Assembly (NCBI GenBank): GCA_002352445.1
Contig: DEIL01000212.1
Coordinates: 1-34,654 of the forward strand
DNA length: 34,654 nt
From: Desulfobulbaceae bacterium UBA2775
GTDB taxonomy: Bacteria; Desulfobacterota; Desulfobulbia; Desulfobulbales; Desulfocapsaceae
Direction: 5' to 3'
Part shown: in pieces, positions 16,470-25,003 of the stretch
Position numbering within the stretch: position 1 is the stretch's first letter
Layout of the letters: each line of letters begins with the position of its first letter
Notes under the pieces: model-generated
Database searches by the model: none
Seen by the model: the letters and a program-made list of their open reading frames with translations, nothing else
What the model was told of the DNA's origin: nothing
Made by a program: the position numbers and the translations under genes

Positions 16470-18716
16470 ATGGCTTTGCAGAACACCAAAAATTCACGGA
16501 AATCATCAAGAAAAAGAACTGTTAAGGATCAATCAGGTGCTGGAAAGATTAAAATTGGTGAACTTCTAAGTAAAGCTGGTTATATAACTCCGGCTCAGCT
16601 TGATACTGCCAAAAAAGCCTTACAGAAAAATGGTGGCAGGCTCGGGGCTATACTGAGACAATTTGAGTATATAGACGACGATACTGTTTTTACATTTTTG
16701 AGCAGACAACACAATTACCCCGCAGTTGTAATCAAATCCGAACCACCGTCCAAGGATGCAATAAAGCTCATTTCCTATGAGCAGGCAAAAGAATATATGG
16801 CTTTTCCTCTGCGAATGGCAGGCAATACGCTGCAGATTACAATGGCCGAGCCTTCTGATGTAACCGCTGTCGAAGAGCTGCAAAATCTGCTTGATAAGGA
16901 ACTGTCTGTGTGCGTTTCTTCTGAGACTGATATTGTTGAGGCATTTCAGAAGTATTACGGTATTGATGACGAGGAGGCCAGGTCATATTTCGGGGGGCAG
17001 GAAGAACCTGAAGAAGAGATGAGTATGACTGAAGTTGATGACTTTGGCTCCATTGTTGCCGAGGCGGCGGATGACTTTGAGATAGCAGGGGAAGCAGACG
17101 ACAGTCTCGGGGATCAGTTTGCAGCCTCCGATGCTCCGATCATCAAACTTGTAAACGGTATTCTGCTAAAGGCGGTTCAGGATGGGGTGTCTGATATTCA
17201 CATTGAGCCGTATGAGAAAAACATGCAGGTCAGGTATCGAAAAGATGGCGCTCTGTATAAATCGATGAATCTGCCTCTGACAATCAAAAACGCCCTGGTT
17301 GCCAGGGTTAAAATTCTTTCCGGTCTGGACATAACAGAGAGACGTATTCCCCAGGACGGTCGAATTAAAATGAGGATGGGACGTAACAGATCAGTAGACT
17401 TTCGAGTCTCTTCACTACCCACTCTTTTTGGTGAATCAGTTGTACTTCGTATATTGGATAAGGGGTCTCTAAATGTTGATTTGACAAAGCTGGGCTTTGA
17501 AGTAAAGACATTTGAAATGTTGAAGCGGTGCTTGACCCGACCCCAGGGATTATTGCTTGTGACAGGACCGACCGGTTCAGGAAAGACGGTTACCCTCTAT
17601 TCTGCGCTCAATTCCATGAATAGTGAGGATATAAAAATTCTCACTGCTGAGGATCCGGTGGAATTCAATTTCAAAGGTATTAATCAGGTCAATGTTAATA
17701 CCGAGGTGGGGATGACATTTGCAGCAGGCTTGAAGGCTTTCCTGCGCCAGGATCCTGACATTATAATGGTGGGAGAGATACGTGACATGGATACCGCTGA
17801 GATTGCAATTAAAGCGGCTATGACAGGGCATCTGGTCTTTTCAACTCTTCATACCAACGACAGTGCAGCAACCATCGGAAGGCTTGTTGATATTGGCATT
17901 CCTGCCTATATGCTTGCCTCTTCCGTGACTATGGTTTTATCTCAAAGACTGGGAAGAAGACTGTGTCAAAGTTGTAAAAAAGTAGAAAAGCATGATTCAA
18001 AAGTACTCCTTTCAATGGGTTTTAGTGAGGATGAAATTGAAAATTTAGTTACTTTTGGTCCCAATGGCTGTCCAGAATGCAATGGGTTGGGGTATAAGGG
18101 CAGGGTCGGTTTTTTTGAGCTTATGGAGGTGACTGACGAAGTTGCAAAGGCTATCAGTGCAGAGGTCCCAGAGGATCAGTTGAGAAAAATTGCGATCCAG
18201 GAAGGTATGACACCTCTTCGTGACGCAGCCCTGCAGAAGGTAAGGGAAGGGGTTACCTCTGTTGAAGAAACCTTAAGACGTACAGTTGCCCAAAAAGAAA
18301 GTTTACCGGCATACCTGGTGAACCCTGATCGGGAGCACTACGAGGATGGCGATGCAATCATTCGTGAAGGTAACACCGATATTGATTTTTTTAAACTCAT
18401 CAGGGGCTCACTTACAGTTATTAAAAATGGGAAAAAAATTGCAGAACTGACAGAACCCGGAGAATATTTTGGTGAAATGGCTGTAATAACAAGTGAACAA
18501 AGATCCGCTTCTATCATTGCACAGGGAAGGTGTACTGTAAAACGTTATCCTGGGGATAAAATCAATGAGATCATTGCAAAATATCCTGATATTACAAGTC
18601 AACTTTTTAAAACAATGACAGTGAGGTTACATAAATCAAATCAGATTATTTTGAAACTTGCCGGTAGTGCCGGGAGATCTCAGAGACCACCCTCACCACC
18701 CAATACAAGGCGATAG
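16470..18716 (+). CDS. PilB/GspE-type secretion ATPase with N-terminal MshEN-like and C-terminal cNMP-binding domains
   Basis: Residues 26-165 form an MshEN-like domain; the second motif (RLGAIL at 57-62, ending at Gln80) fits the c-di-GMP-binding pattern, and KIGELL at 28-33 gives the first. Residues 225-610 are the hexameric ATPase: Walker A GPTGSGKT 366-373, MVGEIRD 433-439, STLHTNDS 458-465, and zinc-ribbon Cys499/502 and Cys534/537. Residues 615-735 form a cyclic-nucleotide-binding roll with FGEM at 667-670 and QRSAS at 677-681, keeping the phosphate-binding Arg678. At 748 residues it is longer than a usual PilB because of this added domain. Such ATPases power type IV pilus or type II secretion assembly; no pilin or platform gene is adjacent. 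Confidence 0.93.
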   Translation: MALQNTKNSRKSSRKRTVKDQSGAGKIKIGELLSKAGYITPAQLDTAKKALQKNGGRLGAILRQFEYIDDDTVFTFLSRQHNYPAVVIKSEPPSKDAIKLISYEQAKEYMAFPLRMAGNTLQITMAEPSDVTAVEELQNLLDKELSVCVSSETDIVEAFQKYYGIDDEEARSYFGGQEEPEEEMSMTEVDDFGSIVAEAADDFEIAGEADDSLGDQFAASDAPIIKLVNGILLKAVQDGVSDIHIEPYEKNMQVRYRKDGALYKSMNLPLTIKNALVARVKILSGLDITERRIPQDGRIKMRMGRNRSVDFRVSSLPTLFGESVVLRILDKGSLNVDLTKLGFEVKTFEMLKRCLTRPQGLLLVTGPTGSGKTVTLYSALNSMNSEDIKILTAEDPVEFNFKGINQVNVNTEVGMTFAAGLKAFLRQDPDIIMVGEIRDMDTAEIAIKAAMTGHLVFSTLHTNDSAATIGRLVDIGIPAYMLASSVTMVLSQRLGRRLCQSCKKVEKHDSKVLLSMGFSEDEIENLVTFGPNGCPECNGLGYKGRVGFFELMEVTDEVAKAISAEVPEDQLRKIAIQEGMTPLRDAALQKVREGVTSVEETLRRTVAQKESLPAYLVNPDREHYEDGDAIIREGNTDIDFFKLIRGSLTVIKNGKKIAELTEPGEYFGEMAVITSEQRSASIIAQGRCTVKRYPGDKINEIIAKYPDITSQLFKTMTVRLHKSNQIILKLAGSAGRSQRPPSPPNTRR

Positions 18717-18746
18717 TTTAATCCCCGTCATAACAGTTCGTCGTCA

Positions 18747-19709
18747 ATGAAAACATCCAGACAAAGCCGGATTCATATCATTTGCTTTCTTGATGGCAGT
18801 CCCGGACATGCAAAACAGACCCTAGGTATCATCAGGGCACTGGCAAAAAGAGTTCCAGTAAAGACTACTGAAATCAAAGTTGCCCGCCGTTCCTTTTGGC
18901 AAACCTTTTTGGGCATAGTCAGACTCAATCTGCCCATATCCACTACCAGCGATATGAAGATTGTAAAGCCGGATCTTATCATTGGAACCGGCAGTTGCAC
19001 CCATTTGCCGATTCTGCAGTGCAGAAAAAAATTTAAAATCCCTGCTGTAACATGTATGGCTCCGGATCCTATTATTCGATGTCGATTTGATCTCTGTTTT
19101 GTTCCTTTCCATGATGGTCTTGAGCAGAAAGGAAATATAATACTTACTGTTGGCCCGCCAAATTGTTCTATAAACAAAAAACAGCACCGAAAAGATTGCG
19201 GATTAATACTGATTGGAGGGATTGATAAAAAAAGTCACAGATGGAACAGTTCGGAACTAAAACTAAAAACAGAAAATATTGTTAAAAGGAAACCAGAAAC
19301 CCAATGGCTGATATCCTCTTCACCAAGGACTCCAGATGATATGATTTTAATGCTGGAAGAAGTATCTCGCCGCTATCCTAATGCCACCTTTTATAATTTT
19401 AAGGATACTGAATCCGGATGGGTCGAGCAACAGTATGATATATCGACTACTGTATGGGTTACAGCCGACTCCGTATCAATGATATTTGAAGCGCTGACAG
19501 CGGGTTGCAAAGTTGGAGTGCTCCCCGTTGACTGGAAAAAACAGACCAATAAATTTCTGCAAGGTGTAACATACCTGGAGGACAAGGGATTTATTCTACC
19601 TTACGAGAAATGGTTTAATCAGAATGGTACATGGGTTGACCATGACAATCTTAATGAAGCACAGAGATGTGCTGATACTATATTGAAACGATGGTGGCCG
19701 ACAAGCTGA
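18747..19709 (+). CDS. ELM1-family (mitochondrial fission ELM1-like) protein
   Basis: The 320-residue protein matches the ELM1 family (PF06258): FLDGSPGHAKQTLGIIRAL near the N-terminus, LIIGTGSCTHLP near 75-86, an LILIGGIDKKSHRW block near 153-166 and a late TADSVSMIFEALTAGCKVGVLP segment near 245-266. The last segment resembles the donor-binding part of GT-B glycosyltransferases. Bacterial members have no firm function and often lie with LPS or envelope genes. Here the start of the tandem glycosyltransferase overlaps the end of this gene by 19 bases, supporting joint expression and an envelope-sugar role. The ATG has no clear ribosome binding site. Confidence 0.85.
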   Translation: MKTSRQSRIHIICFLDGSPGHAKQTLGIIRALAKRVPVKTTEIKVARRSFWQTFLGIVRLNLPISTTSDMKIVKPDLIIGTGSCTHLPILQCRKKFKIPAVTCMAPDPIIRCRFDLCFVPFHDGLEQKGNIILTVGPPNCSINKKQHRKDCGLILIGGIDKKSHRWNSSELKLKTENIVKRKPETQWLISSSPRTPDDMILMLEEVSRRYPNATFYNFKDTESGWVEQQYDISTTVWVTADSVSMIFEALTAGCKVGVLPVDWKKQTNKFLQGVTYLEDKGFILPYEKWFNQNGTWVDHDNLNEAQRCADTILKRWWPTS

Positions 19710-21997
19710 CAGTAGTACAGGTACTGCCCGAACTCGATGAGGGTGGTGTTGAAGGAGAAACAGTAGATCTTGCCGTTTATCTGGCGGATATTGGCTATAA
19801 ATCTATTGTTATCTCAGGTGGTGGACGTCTGGTTCCACTCCTCGAAGAGAGTGGAGTTTTGCATATTCATTGGCCATATATTGGAGAGAAGTCTGTTCGT
19901 TGTCTCCAGTATGTTTCAAAACTCAGGCATTTTCTCTGTGAAGAGAAGGTTGATATTTTACATCTGCGATCCCGGTTACCTGCATGGATAGGTTATTTGT
20001 CCTGGAAGCTTATGCCTGAGAATGCAAGGCCCAGCCTGATAACCACCTTTCACGGGTTTTATTCGGTAAACTCCTATTCAGCCATTATGACGAAGGGAGA
20101 GAGGGTAGCAGCAGTTTCTGAAACCATAAAAGAGCACATTTTAGAGAACTATAAAGTTGATGAAAAAAGAATTGAACTGATTCATGGTGGGTTTGACAAC
20201 AAAGTATTTTCACCAGAAAATGTAACTGCAGATCGTATCAGTTATCTACGTAATAAATTGAACCTCTCTTCCCGGGACCGGCCGGTTATAATCCTTCCCG
20301 GCAGGTTGACGCAATGGAAGGGGCAGGATTTGTTTATTGAGAGTCTTGCTCTTATCAAACATCTTGATTTTATAGCACTTTGTATAGGTGATACAGAAGA
20401 AAACCCTTCCTATAGCAAAAAGTTACGGGAGAAGATTAAGCATCATGGTTTGACAGAAAAAGTTAAACTCGCAGGACACTGCAGTGATATGCCTGCTGTC
20501 TTTATGCTTGCAAATATAGTAGTTTCCGCCAGTTCCACTCAACCCGAAGCGTTTGGGAAGGTGGCTATAGAGGCAATGGCCATGGAAACACCGGTTATAG
20601 CGACAGCACACGGCGGCAGTCTGGAAACAATTTTGCAGGGAGAAACCGGTTGGCTGGTACCCCCACTTGATCCGGTAAAACTTGCTACGGCTATTGAGGA
20701 TGCAATATCTGATCCTGAGAAGGTGAAAAGATTTGGGAAGCAGGGGAAAAAGTGGGTGAATGAACACTTTACTGCTTCAAGTATGTGCAGGAAAACTATT
20801 CAGCTTTACCATGATATTTATAATAGTAAGTTGTCTCGCACAACCTCCAGATCGTTGACAGTAATGCAGTTGCTGCCTGAATTGGAGAGTGGAGGAGTCG
20901 AGAGGGGTACACTTGAGATGGGACGGCATCTCGTGATGAAGGGCCATCGGTCAATAGTTGTGTCTGCCGGTGGCAGACTTGTTGCTCAACTGGAGAAGGA
21001 TGGGAGTGAGCATATCGGAAAAAATATTGGTTCAAAAAGCCCGATTGCTCTCTTGCATATTTTGCCACTCAGGCGGCTCATGAAAAAAGAGAAGGTGGAT
21101 ATTCTTCATCTTCGTTCAAGAATGCCCGCATGGATAGGGTATATTGCCTGGAAAAGTATCTCCAGAAAATATCGGCCGGTACTTATAACAACTTTTCATG
21201 GTTTCTATTCTGTCAACGCATATAGTGCAATAATGGCAAAAGGAGAGGGTGTTATCGCCATTTCAAAGAGCATTAGAAAACATATTATCGAAAATTATGA
21301 TCGGGAAACTAATGTTAAACTTATTTTTCGGGGCGTTGATACCGATTATTTTGACTCCAAAAACATTGACTTATCTCGAAAGCAAAAATTAGCAAACACA
21401 TGGGATCTGGATAAAGAAAGGAAAATCATTATGTTACCTGGCCGGTTGACACAGTGGAAGGGGCAGGAGTTATTTCTAAAAAGCCTGCTCATTGTTAATA
21501 ATTCTGATTTTGCTGCTGTTCTGGTTGGAGATACTTTAGATAATCCCGGGTATACAGCTGAACTCGAAGAACTTATAGAAAAAAATGGTTTAACTGGAAC
21601 AGCACGTCTTGTAGGCCATTGCAGTGATATGCCGGCAGCTTTTATGCTGGCCGATATTGTTTTATCCACATCTTCTCTGGAACCGGAAGCCTTTGGCAGA
21701 ACCACTGTTGAAGCAATGGCAATGGGAAAACCTGTGATTGCAACAGCTCATGGAGGGAGTCTTGAAACTGTAGTAGATGGCGAAAATGGATGGCTAGTCA
21801 CACCATCAGATGAAAAAAAATTGGCCAAAGCCATTAAGATTGCTTTGGCAATGGATAAGGACGAGTTGAATCGTATGGGGGAAAAAGGAAAAGCGAGGGT
21901 AATAAAGAATTTTACAGCCCGGGCTATGTGTGAACAGACAGAAGCATATTACTGTGAGCTTTTAGCGGCTACCGGTGATCGCACTGCTTGTAATTGA
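19691..21997 (+). CDS. Tandem fusion of two GT4 glycosyltransferases
   Basis: The 768-residue protein is two complete GT-B/GT4 enzymes in one chain, about 1-378 and 385-768, which align along their length: LPEL(D/E)xGGVE, KVDILHLRSR(L/M)PAWIGY, ITTFHGFYSVN(S/A)YSAIM, PGRLTQWKGQ, GHCSDMPA and ATAHGGSLET occur in both. Both keep the E-x7-E donor motif (EAFGKVAIE and EAFGRTTVE). The GGVE motif continues RGT in the second copy, as is common in the family, but GET in the first. Likely substrates are LPS or exopolysaccharide sugars, which cannot be specified. Normal GT4 enzymes are about 380 residues, so this is an in-frame duplication. It overlaps the ELM1-type gene. Confidence 0.92.
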   Translation: MVADKLTVVQVLPELDEGGVEGETVDLAVYLADIGYKSIVISGGGRLVPLLEESGVLHIHWPYIGEKSVRCLQYVSKLRHFLCEEKVDILHLRSRLPAWIGYLSWKLMPENARPSLITTFHGFYSVNSYSAIMTKGERVAAVSETIKEHILENYKVDEKRIELIHGGFDNKVFSPENVTADRISYLRNKLNLSSRDRPVIILPGRLTQWKGQDLFIESLALIKHLDFIALCIGDTEENPSYSKKLREKIKHHGLTEKVKLAGHCSDMPAVFMLANIVVSASSTQPEAFGKVAIEAMAMETPVIATAHGGSLETILQGETGWLVPPLDPVKLATAIEDAISDPEKVKRFGKQGKKWVNEHFTASSMCRKTIQLYHDIYNSKLSRTTSRSLTVMQLLPELESGGVERGTLEMGRHLVMKGHRSIVVSAGGRLVAQLEKDGSEHIGKNIGSKSPIALLHILPLRRLMKKEKVDILHLRSRMPAWIGYIAWKSISRKYRPVLITTFHGFYSVNAYSAIMAKGEGVIAISKSIRKHIIENYDRETNVKLIFRGVDTDYFDSKNIDLSRKQKLANTWDLDKERKIIMLPGRLTQWKGQELFLKSLLIVNNSDFAAVLVGDTLDNPGYTAELEELIEKNGLTGTARLVGHCSDMPAAFMLADIVLSTSSLEPEAFGRTTVEAMAMGKPVIATAHGGSLETVVDGENGWLVTPSDEKKLAKAIKIALAMDKDELNRMGEKGKARVIKNFTARAMCEQTEAYYCELLAATGDRTACN

Positions 21998-22060
21998 TTC
22001 TGGCAATATCGGGAGTCTATAACTTCTTTTCACCCTGATTAGAACTGCCGGTTTTGGCAA

Positions 22061-22249
22061 TCATGAATTTTTCTGACTGAAATGGTTGTTAAGAAATTCA
22101 CATTCCTGTGGAGACAGATCATATTTGAGTTCGACCTGCTGAAGTAGCTGCCATCGATTTTTCTCCGGGGATTCGAGCAGCAGTTCCGAGAATTCCTTAA
22201 TAGCTTTTTTCATTTTAACTCCGGGGGGATGCATTGAATATTGAGCCAT
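22061..22249 (-). CDS. Small hypothetical protein (62 aa)
   Basis: I do not recognise this family. The 62 codons follow a good ribosome binding site (AGGAG, 9 bases before the ATG), which supports expression. The product is charged and mostly helical after residue 12, with an ELLLESPEKNRWQLLQQVE stretch, no cysteine, no signal peptide and no membrane segment. An alternative start at Met13 has CGGAG upstream. It is the only minus-strand gene in its area, between the tandem glycosyltransferase and yqgE. Confidence 0.5.
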   Translation of the reverse strand: MAQYSMHPPGVKMKKAIKEFSELLLESPEKNRWQLLQQVELKYDLSPQECEFLNNHFSQKNS

Positions 22250-22423
22250 TTATTCATTCTCCTGTCGCTTGCATGATAGTTATTTAAACTGGGTGGGGAC
22301 AGAACCCGGTGTTTTTCATCTTACACTGCTGATAGTAGGTTATAAAACCGGATTTGTCATTACCAATGTGATTGATAAGTGAGAAGAGGTAGAGATCAGT
22401 GATTTGATCTGTTGGAGAGACCC

Positions 22424-22453
22424 TTGACGAGTAGACCTGGAGTTTGATAAAAT
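22424..22453 (+). promoter_or_regulatory. Candidate sigma-70-type promoter for yqgE
   Basis: TTGACG at 22424-22429 (5 of 6 to the -35 consensus) and TAAAAT at 22448-22453 (5 of 6 to the -10 consensus) are separated by 18 bases. The -10 box lies 41 bases before the yqgE ATG, a sensible distance. Between 22250 and this site I see a weak hairpin (CTGGGT/ACCCGG near 22290-22311) followed by TGTTTTT, and nothing else recognisable. Confidence 0.5.
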
Positions 22454-22494
22454 AGAAGTGCAGGGAAGATAAATTTCAAGCGGAGTATTTTAAC

Positions 22495-23070
22495 ATGGAA
22501 GACCATGCAGCTTCTTCAATAGACTCATTGGTGGGTACTTTTCTTATCTCTACTCCTCAAATGCCTGATCCGCGGTTCGAGGAGCATGTGATTTATATCT
22601 GTGCTCATAGCAGTGAAGGGGCGATGGGGGTGGCGATAAATCGGCCTCATGGAGTATTCACTCTGCCGGAAATACTCAAGGGAGGGAATCTGCCAGTCCC
22701 TGATGTTGAGCTGCCGCCTGTATATATCGGTGGCCCTGTAGAGCTGGAGTCTGCGTTTATCCTTTTTATGTCTGATTATGTTACAAAGCATAAACTTGAG
22801 GTGAGTGAGACGATTTCTTTAACCAGAGAAACAAAGGTGCTGGAAGATATAGCGAAAGCGAGAGGGCCTGAGCATTATCTGTTTATTCTTGGATATACCG
22901 GATGGGGGCCAGGACAGTTAGAGAATGAGCTTGTGGCAAATGGGTGGCTGACTGTACCTGCTGACGACAATATTATATTTAATATTGACGATAAGGTAAA
23001 ATGGCGAGCTGCGGCTCTACAGCTAGGTATTGATATTGCGGTTTATGAAGATGTAATCGGTTATGCCTGA
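22495..23070 (+). CDS. yqgE: YqgE/AlgH family protein (UPF0301)
   Basis: The 191-residue protein has the family blocks GTFLISTPQMPDPRFEEHVI near the start, GAMGVAINRP near residues 41-50, YIGGPVE near 81-87 and LGYTGWGPGQLENE near 135-148. YqgE/AlgH is a conserved cytoplasmic fold; AlgH was first tied to alginate regulation in Pseudomonas, but the molecular role is unsettled. A promoter-like pair lies upstream. Its TGA stop codon is the first three bases of a copy of the TGATGGCGTCG repeat, so the exact C-terminus may have been set by repeat insertion. Confidence 0.93.
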   Translation: MEDHAASSIDSLVGTFLISTPQMPDPRFEEHVIYICAHSSEGAMGVAINRPHGVFTLPEILKGGNLPVPDVELPPVYIGGPVELESAFILFMSDYVTKHKLEVSETISLTRETKVLEDIAKARGPEHYLFILGYTGWGPGQLENELVANGWLTVPADDNIIFNIDDKVKWRAAALQLGIDIAVYEDVIGYA

Positions 23071-23196
23071 TGGCGTCGTAAAAACTCTTCATCTACTTCG
23101 TTGTTGCAAATTTTCTATTATTTCGACGTACTCCAGTACGCCGAAATAATAGAAAATTTACACGCCTCGTATATGAAGCTTTTTACTTAGCTATCT
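23068..23196 (+). repeat. TGATGGCGTCG repeat with long perfect central hairpin
   Basis: The element starts TGATGGCGTCGTAAAAACTC and ends with an inverted counterpart, ATGAAGCTTTTTAC. Its centre is a perfect hairpin: arms 23108-23125 and 23142-23159 (18 bp), then after one unpaired base on each side CGTACT/AGTACG around CC, giving 24 pairs in all. The first three bases are the yqgE stop codon. It lies before the YkgJ-type gene and could end transcription or protect the yqgE mRNA. Confidence 0.8.
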
Positions 23197-23264
23197 AATT
23201 TTAAGGTATTTACAAGTTCATCATGCCTGATATTTCATAAAAAATAGAACCGGGGAGAAACTTA

Positions 23265-23663
23265 GTGGCAGATGTGTCTGACATTTTTTCATGTGTAAGG
23301 TGTGGGTACTGCTGCCGGGGCGAGACAACTGTGTCTCTTGATGAAGCAGATCAGGTGAGAATGAGAACATCCCTTGATATGAGTGAAAGGGATGTACGTG
23401 AGCAGTATTGGCGTGTTTCCGGCAACAGTGTTCAAATGAAGATTGTAGACGGCCACTGTATCTTTTATGACGATGGCTGCTCTGTTCATGACGGCAGGCC
23501 CTGGCGTTGTGCTCAATGGCCGTTGCATCCTTCCATTTTGGATGATGCAAATAATTTTTTGACAATTTCTGAATCTTGTCCCGGTATAAAAAAAGAGATC
23601 GGTTATGAAAGGTTCTGTGAGGTGCTGTCGAAGATAATGCAGGACAGTGTAGTCCGCTGTTAA
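23265..23663 (+). CDS. YkgJ-family cysteine cluster protein
   Basis: The 132-residue protein starts at a GTG with GGGGAG 7 bases upstream. It has the cysteine cluster CVRCGYCC (Cys10, 13, 16 and 17) near the N-terminus, a further HCIFYDDGCSVHDGRPWRC block near residues 65-83 and a late SESCPG. This is the YkgJ-like (PF03692) family, thought to bind zinc or an Fe-S cluster, with no firm role. It is followed after 25 bases by rlmH on the same strand, so the two may be cotranscribed. It has no signal peptide or membrane segment. Confidence 0.9.
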   Translation: MADVSDIFSCVRCGYCCRGETTVSLDEADQVRMRTSLDMSERDVREQYWRVSGNSVQMKIVDGHCIFYDDGCSVHDGRPWRCAQWPLHPSILDDANNFLTISESCPGIKKEIGYERFCEVLSKIMQDSVVRC

Positions 23664-23688
23664 CCCGCTCCCGGCAGGCTTATAAAGT

Positions 23689-24153
23689 ATGAAACATGAA
23701 CTGTTGTTTCTAAGCAGAACAAAAGATGTCTTTATTGCGGAAGGAATAAAGACATATTCATCACGATTGAAACATTACACCAATTTCTCAATTTCCACTC
23801 TGAAAGAGAAAAAAAAATGGCATCGTACTAAATCTTTAAAGGATGATCAGGGGGTTCTTCTTCTCAAATCTGTTCCCACCGGAGCATTCACCGTCGCTCT
23901 TGATTCGAGGGGCAGCCAATTCAGCTCCGAGTCATTTGCCAGGAAAATTGAAGAATGGGAGATGCGCGGTATCAAACAGGTAAATTATCTGATAGGTGGT
24001 CCGGAGGGTCTCTCAAGTGATGTAACCGGGTCGGCAGACTTGCTCCTTTCTCTTTCGAAAATGACCTTTACCCACGATATGGTCAGGTTGTTCCTGGTTG
24101 AACAGCTCTATCGAGCATACACTATTAAGGCCGGAGAAAAATATCATAAATGA
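23689..24153 (+). CDS. rlmH: 23S rRNA pseudouridine-1915 N3-methyltransferase
   Basis: This SPOUT-class enzyme uses S-adenosylmethionine to methylate pseudouridine 1915 in helix 69 of 23S rRNA on the 70S ribosome. The 154-residue length is typical. Visible are LDSRGSQFSSESFA near 64-77, YLIGGPEGLSSDV near 102-114 (the SAM-binding trefoil-knot loop), SLSKMTFTHDMVRLFLVEQLYRA near 123-145, and the C-terminal YHK that ends nearly all RlmH proteins. The gene converges on rsmJ, another rRNA methyltransferase. Confidence 0.96.
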   Translation: MKHELLFLSRTKDVFIAEGIKTYSSRLKHYTNFSISTLKEKKKWHRTKSLKDDQGVLLLKSVPTGAFTVALDSRGSQFSSESFARKIEEWEMRGIKQVNYLIGGPEGLSSDVTGSADLLLSLSKMTFTHDMVRLFLVEQLYRAYTIKAGEKYHK

Positions 24154-24171
24154 TGGCTAAGATTGGATTTA

Positions 24172-24201
24172 TTTTGATACCATCATAAATAGATATCAAA
24201 A
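24172..24201. terminator. Possible weak bidirectional hairpin between rlmH and rsmJ
   Basis: TTTTGATA at 24172-24179 pairs perfectly with TATCAAAA at 24194-24201 around a 14-base loop. It lies between two convergent genes and includes the rsmJ stop region. The stem is AT-rich and so weak, although its ends supply short T-runs on both strands. I list it as a possible shared terminator only. Confidence 0.3.
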
Positions 24202-24962
24202 CGACTGTTCTTCATTTTTACAGCATATGAAGGAGGAGGGCCGGAAACTTCTTCTGCTCCCTTGGGTCGTTTGATAACAACCCGATTTTCTGCGGCGGTC
24301 AGTGCAGCCTCTAATAGCCGGTCACAATCTTCGTCATTACCCACCAGATCCCTGATAACTCTCATCTCCTGTTTGTTCAGTGCTGATTTTGTGCGGTGTG
24401 GATACATGGGATCTAAATAAATTGTATGAAAGGTTTCACTACTTTGCTGCAAAAAAAACAATGATTCACCAGACAGAAGGTGCAACCTGTCGGCAACAAT
24501 CTCTTTTGTTCCAGGTTCCCTGGCTGCACGGATAAGACCATCTTCAAGAAGAACATGGAGTATAGGTGAACGTTCGCACAATAAAACTTTACATCCAAGA
24601 CTGGCCAGGACAAAACCATCCGTTCCAAGACCGGCAGTAGCATCGAAGACGGAAGGTCGGAAGCCTGACTTAATCCCAATGGCTTTGGCCAGAGGCTGTT
24701 TGATAGTAAGATTTCTGGAGTGCCTGTAGCCGTTTTTCCCTTTTACAAAGTCTACGAACAGGAGAGATCTCATTTGGCCATTATCGGTAAATTGTACTAA
24801 TTGTAAACCAACAGCGGTATATGCTAGAATATACCTCGAGTCTGTTTTGCCAATCGATGGATGGAAGGGGAGTTTCAATCTGTTTGCCAGAGACTTTGCC
24901 TGGTGGAGTCGGATTGATGAATTTATTGTTGATGAAACAGAGATTGGCAATGATTTTTTCAT
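24183..24962 (-). CDS. rsmJ: 16S rRNA guanine-1516 N2-methyltransferase
   Basis: RsmJ (formerly YhiQ) methylates G1516 in 16S rRNA with S-adenosylmethionine. The 259-residue protein has VDFVKGKNGYRH near residues 69-80, SVFDATAGLGTDGFVLASLG near 104-123 (the SAM-binding loop), CERSPILHVLLEDGL near 129-143 and the catalytic YLDPMYPHRTKSAL near 177-190, all as in the E. coli enzyme. VVIKRPKGAE near the end is also conserved. Its start has only a weak ribosome binding site. It diverges from kdsB with 41 bases between the starts. Confidence 0.95.
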   Translation of the reverse strand: MKKSLPISVSSTINSSIRLHQAKSLANRLKLPFHPSIGKTDSRYILAYTAVGLQLVQFTDNGQMRSLLFVDFVKGKNGYRHSRNLTIKQPLAKAIGIKSGFRPSVFDATAGLGTDGFVLASLGCKVLLCERSPILHVLLEDGLIRAAREPGTKEIVADRLHLLSGESLFFLQQSSETFHTIYLDPMYPHRTKSALNKQEMRVIRDLVGNDEDCDRLLEAALTAAENRVVIKRPKGAEEVSGPPPSYAVKMKNSRFDIYL

Positions 24963-25003
24963 CTATCTTTCACATGACCTTCATATAATCAAGTAGAAAT
25001 ATT

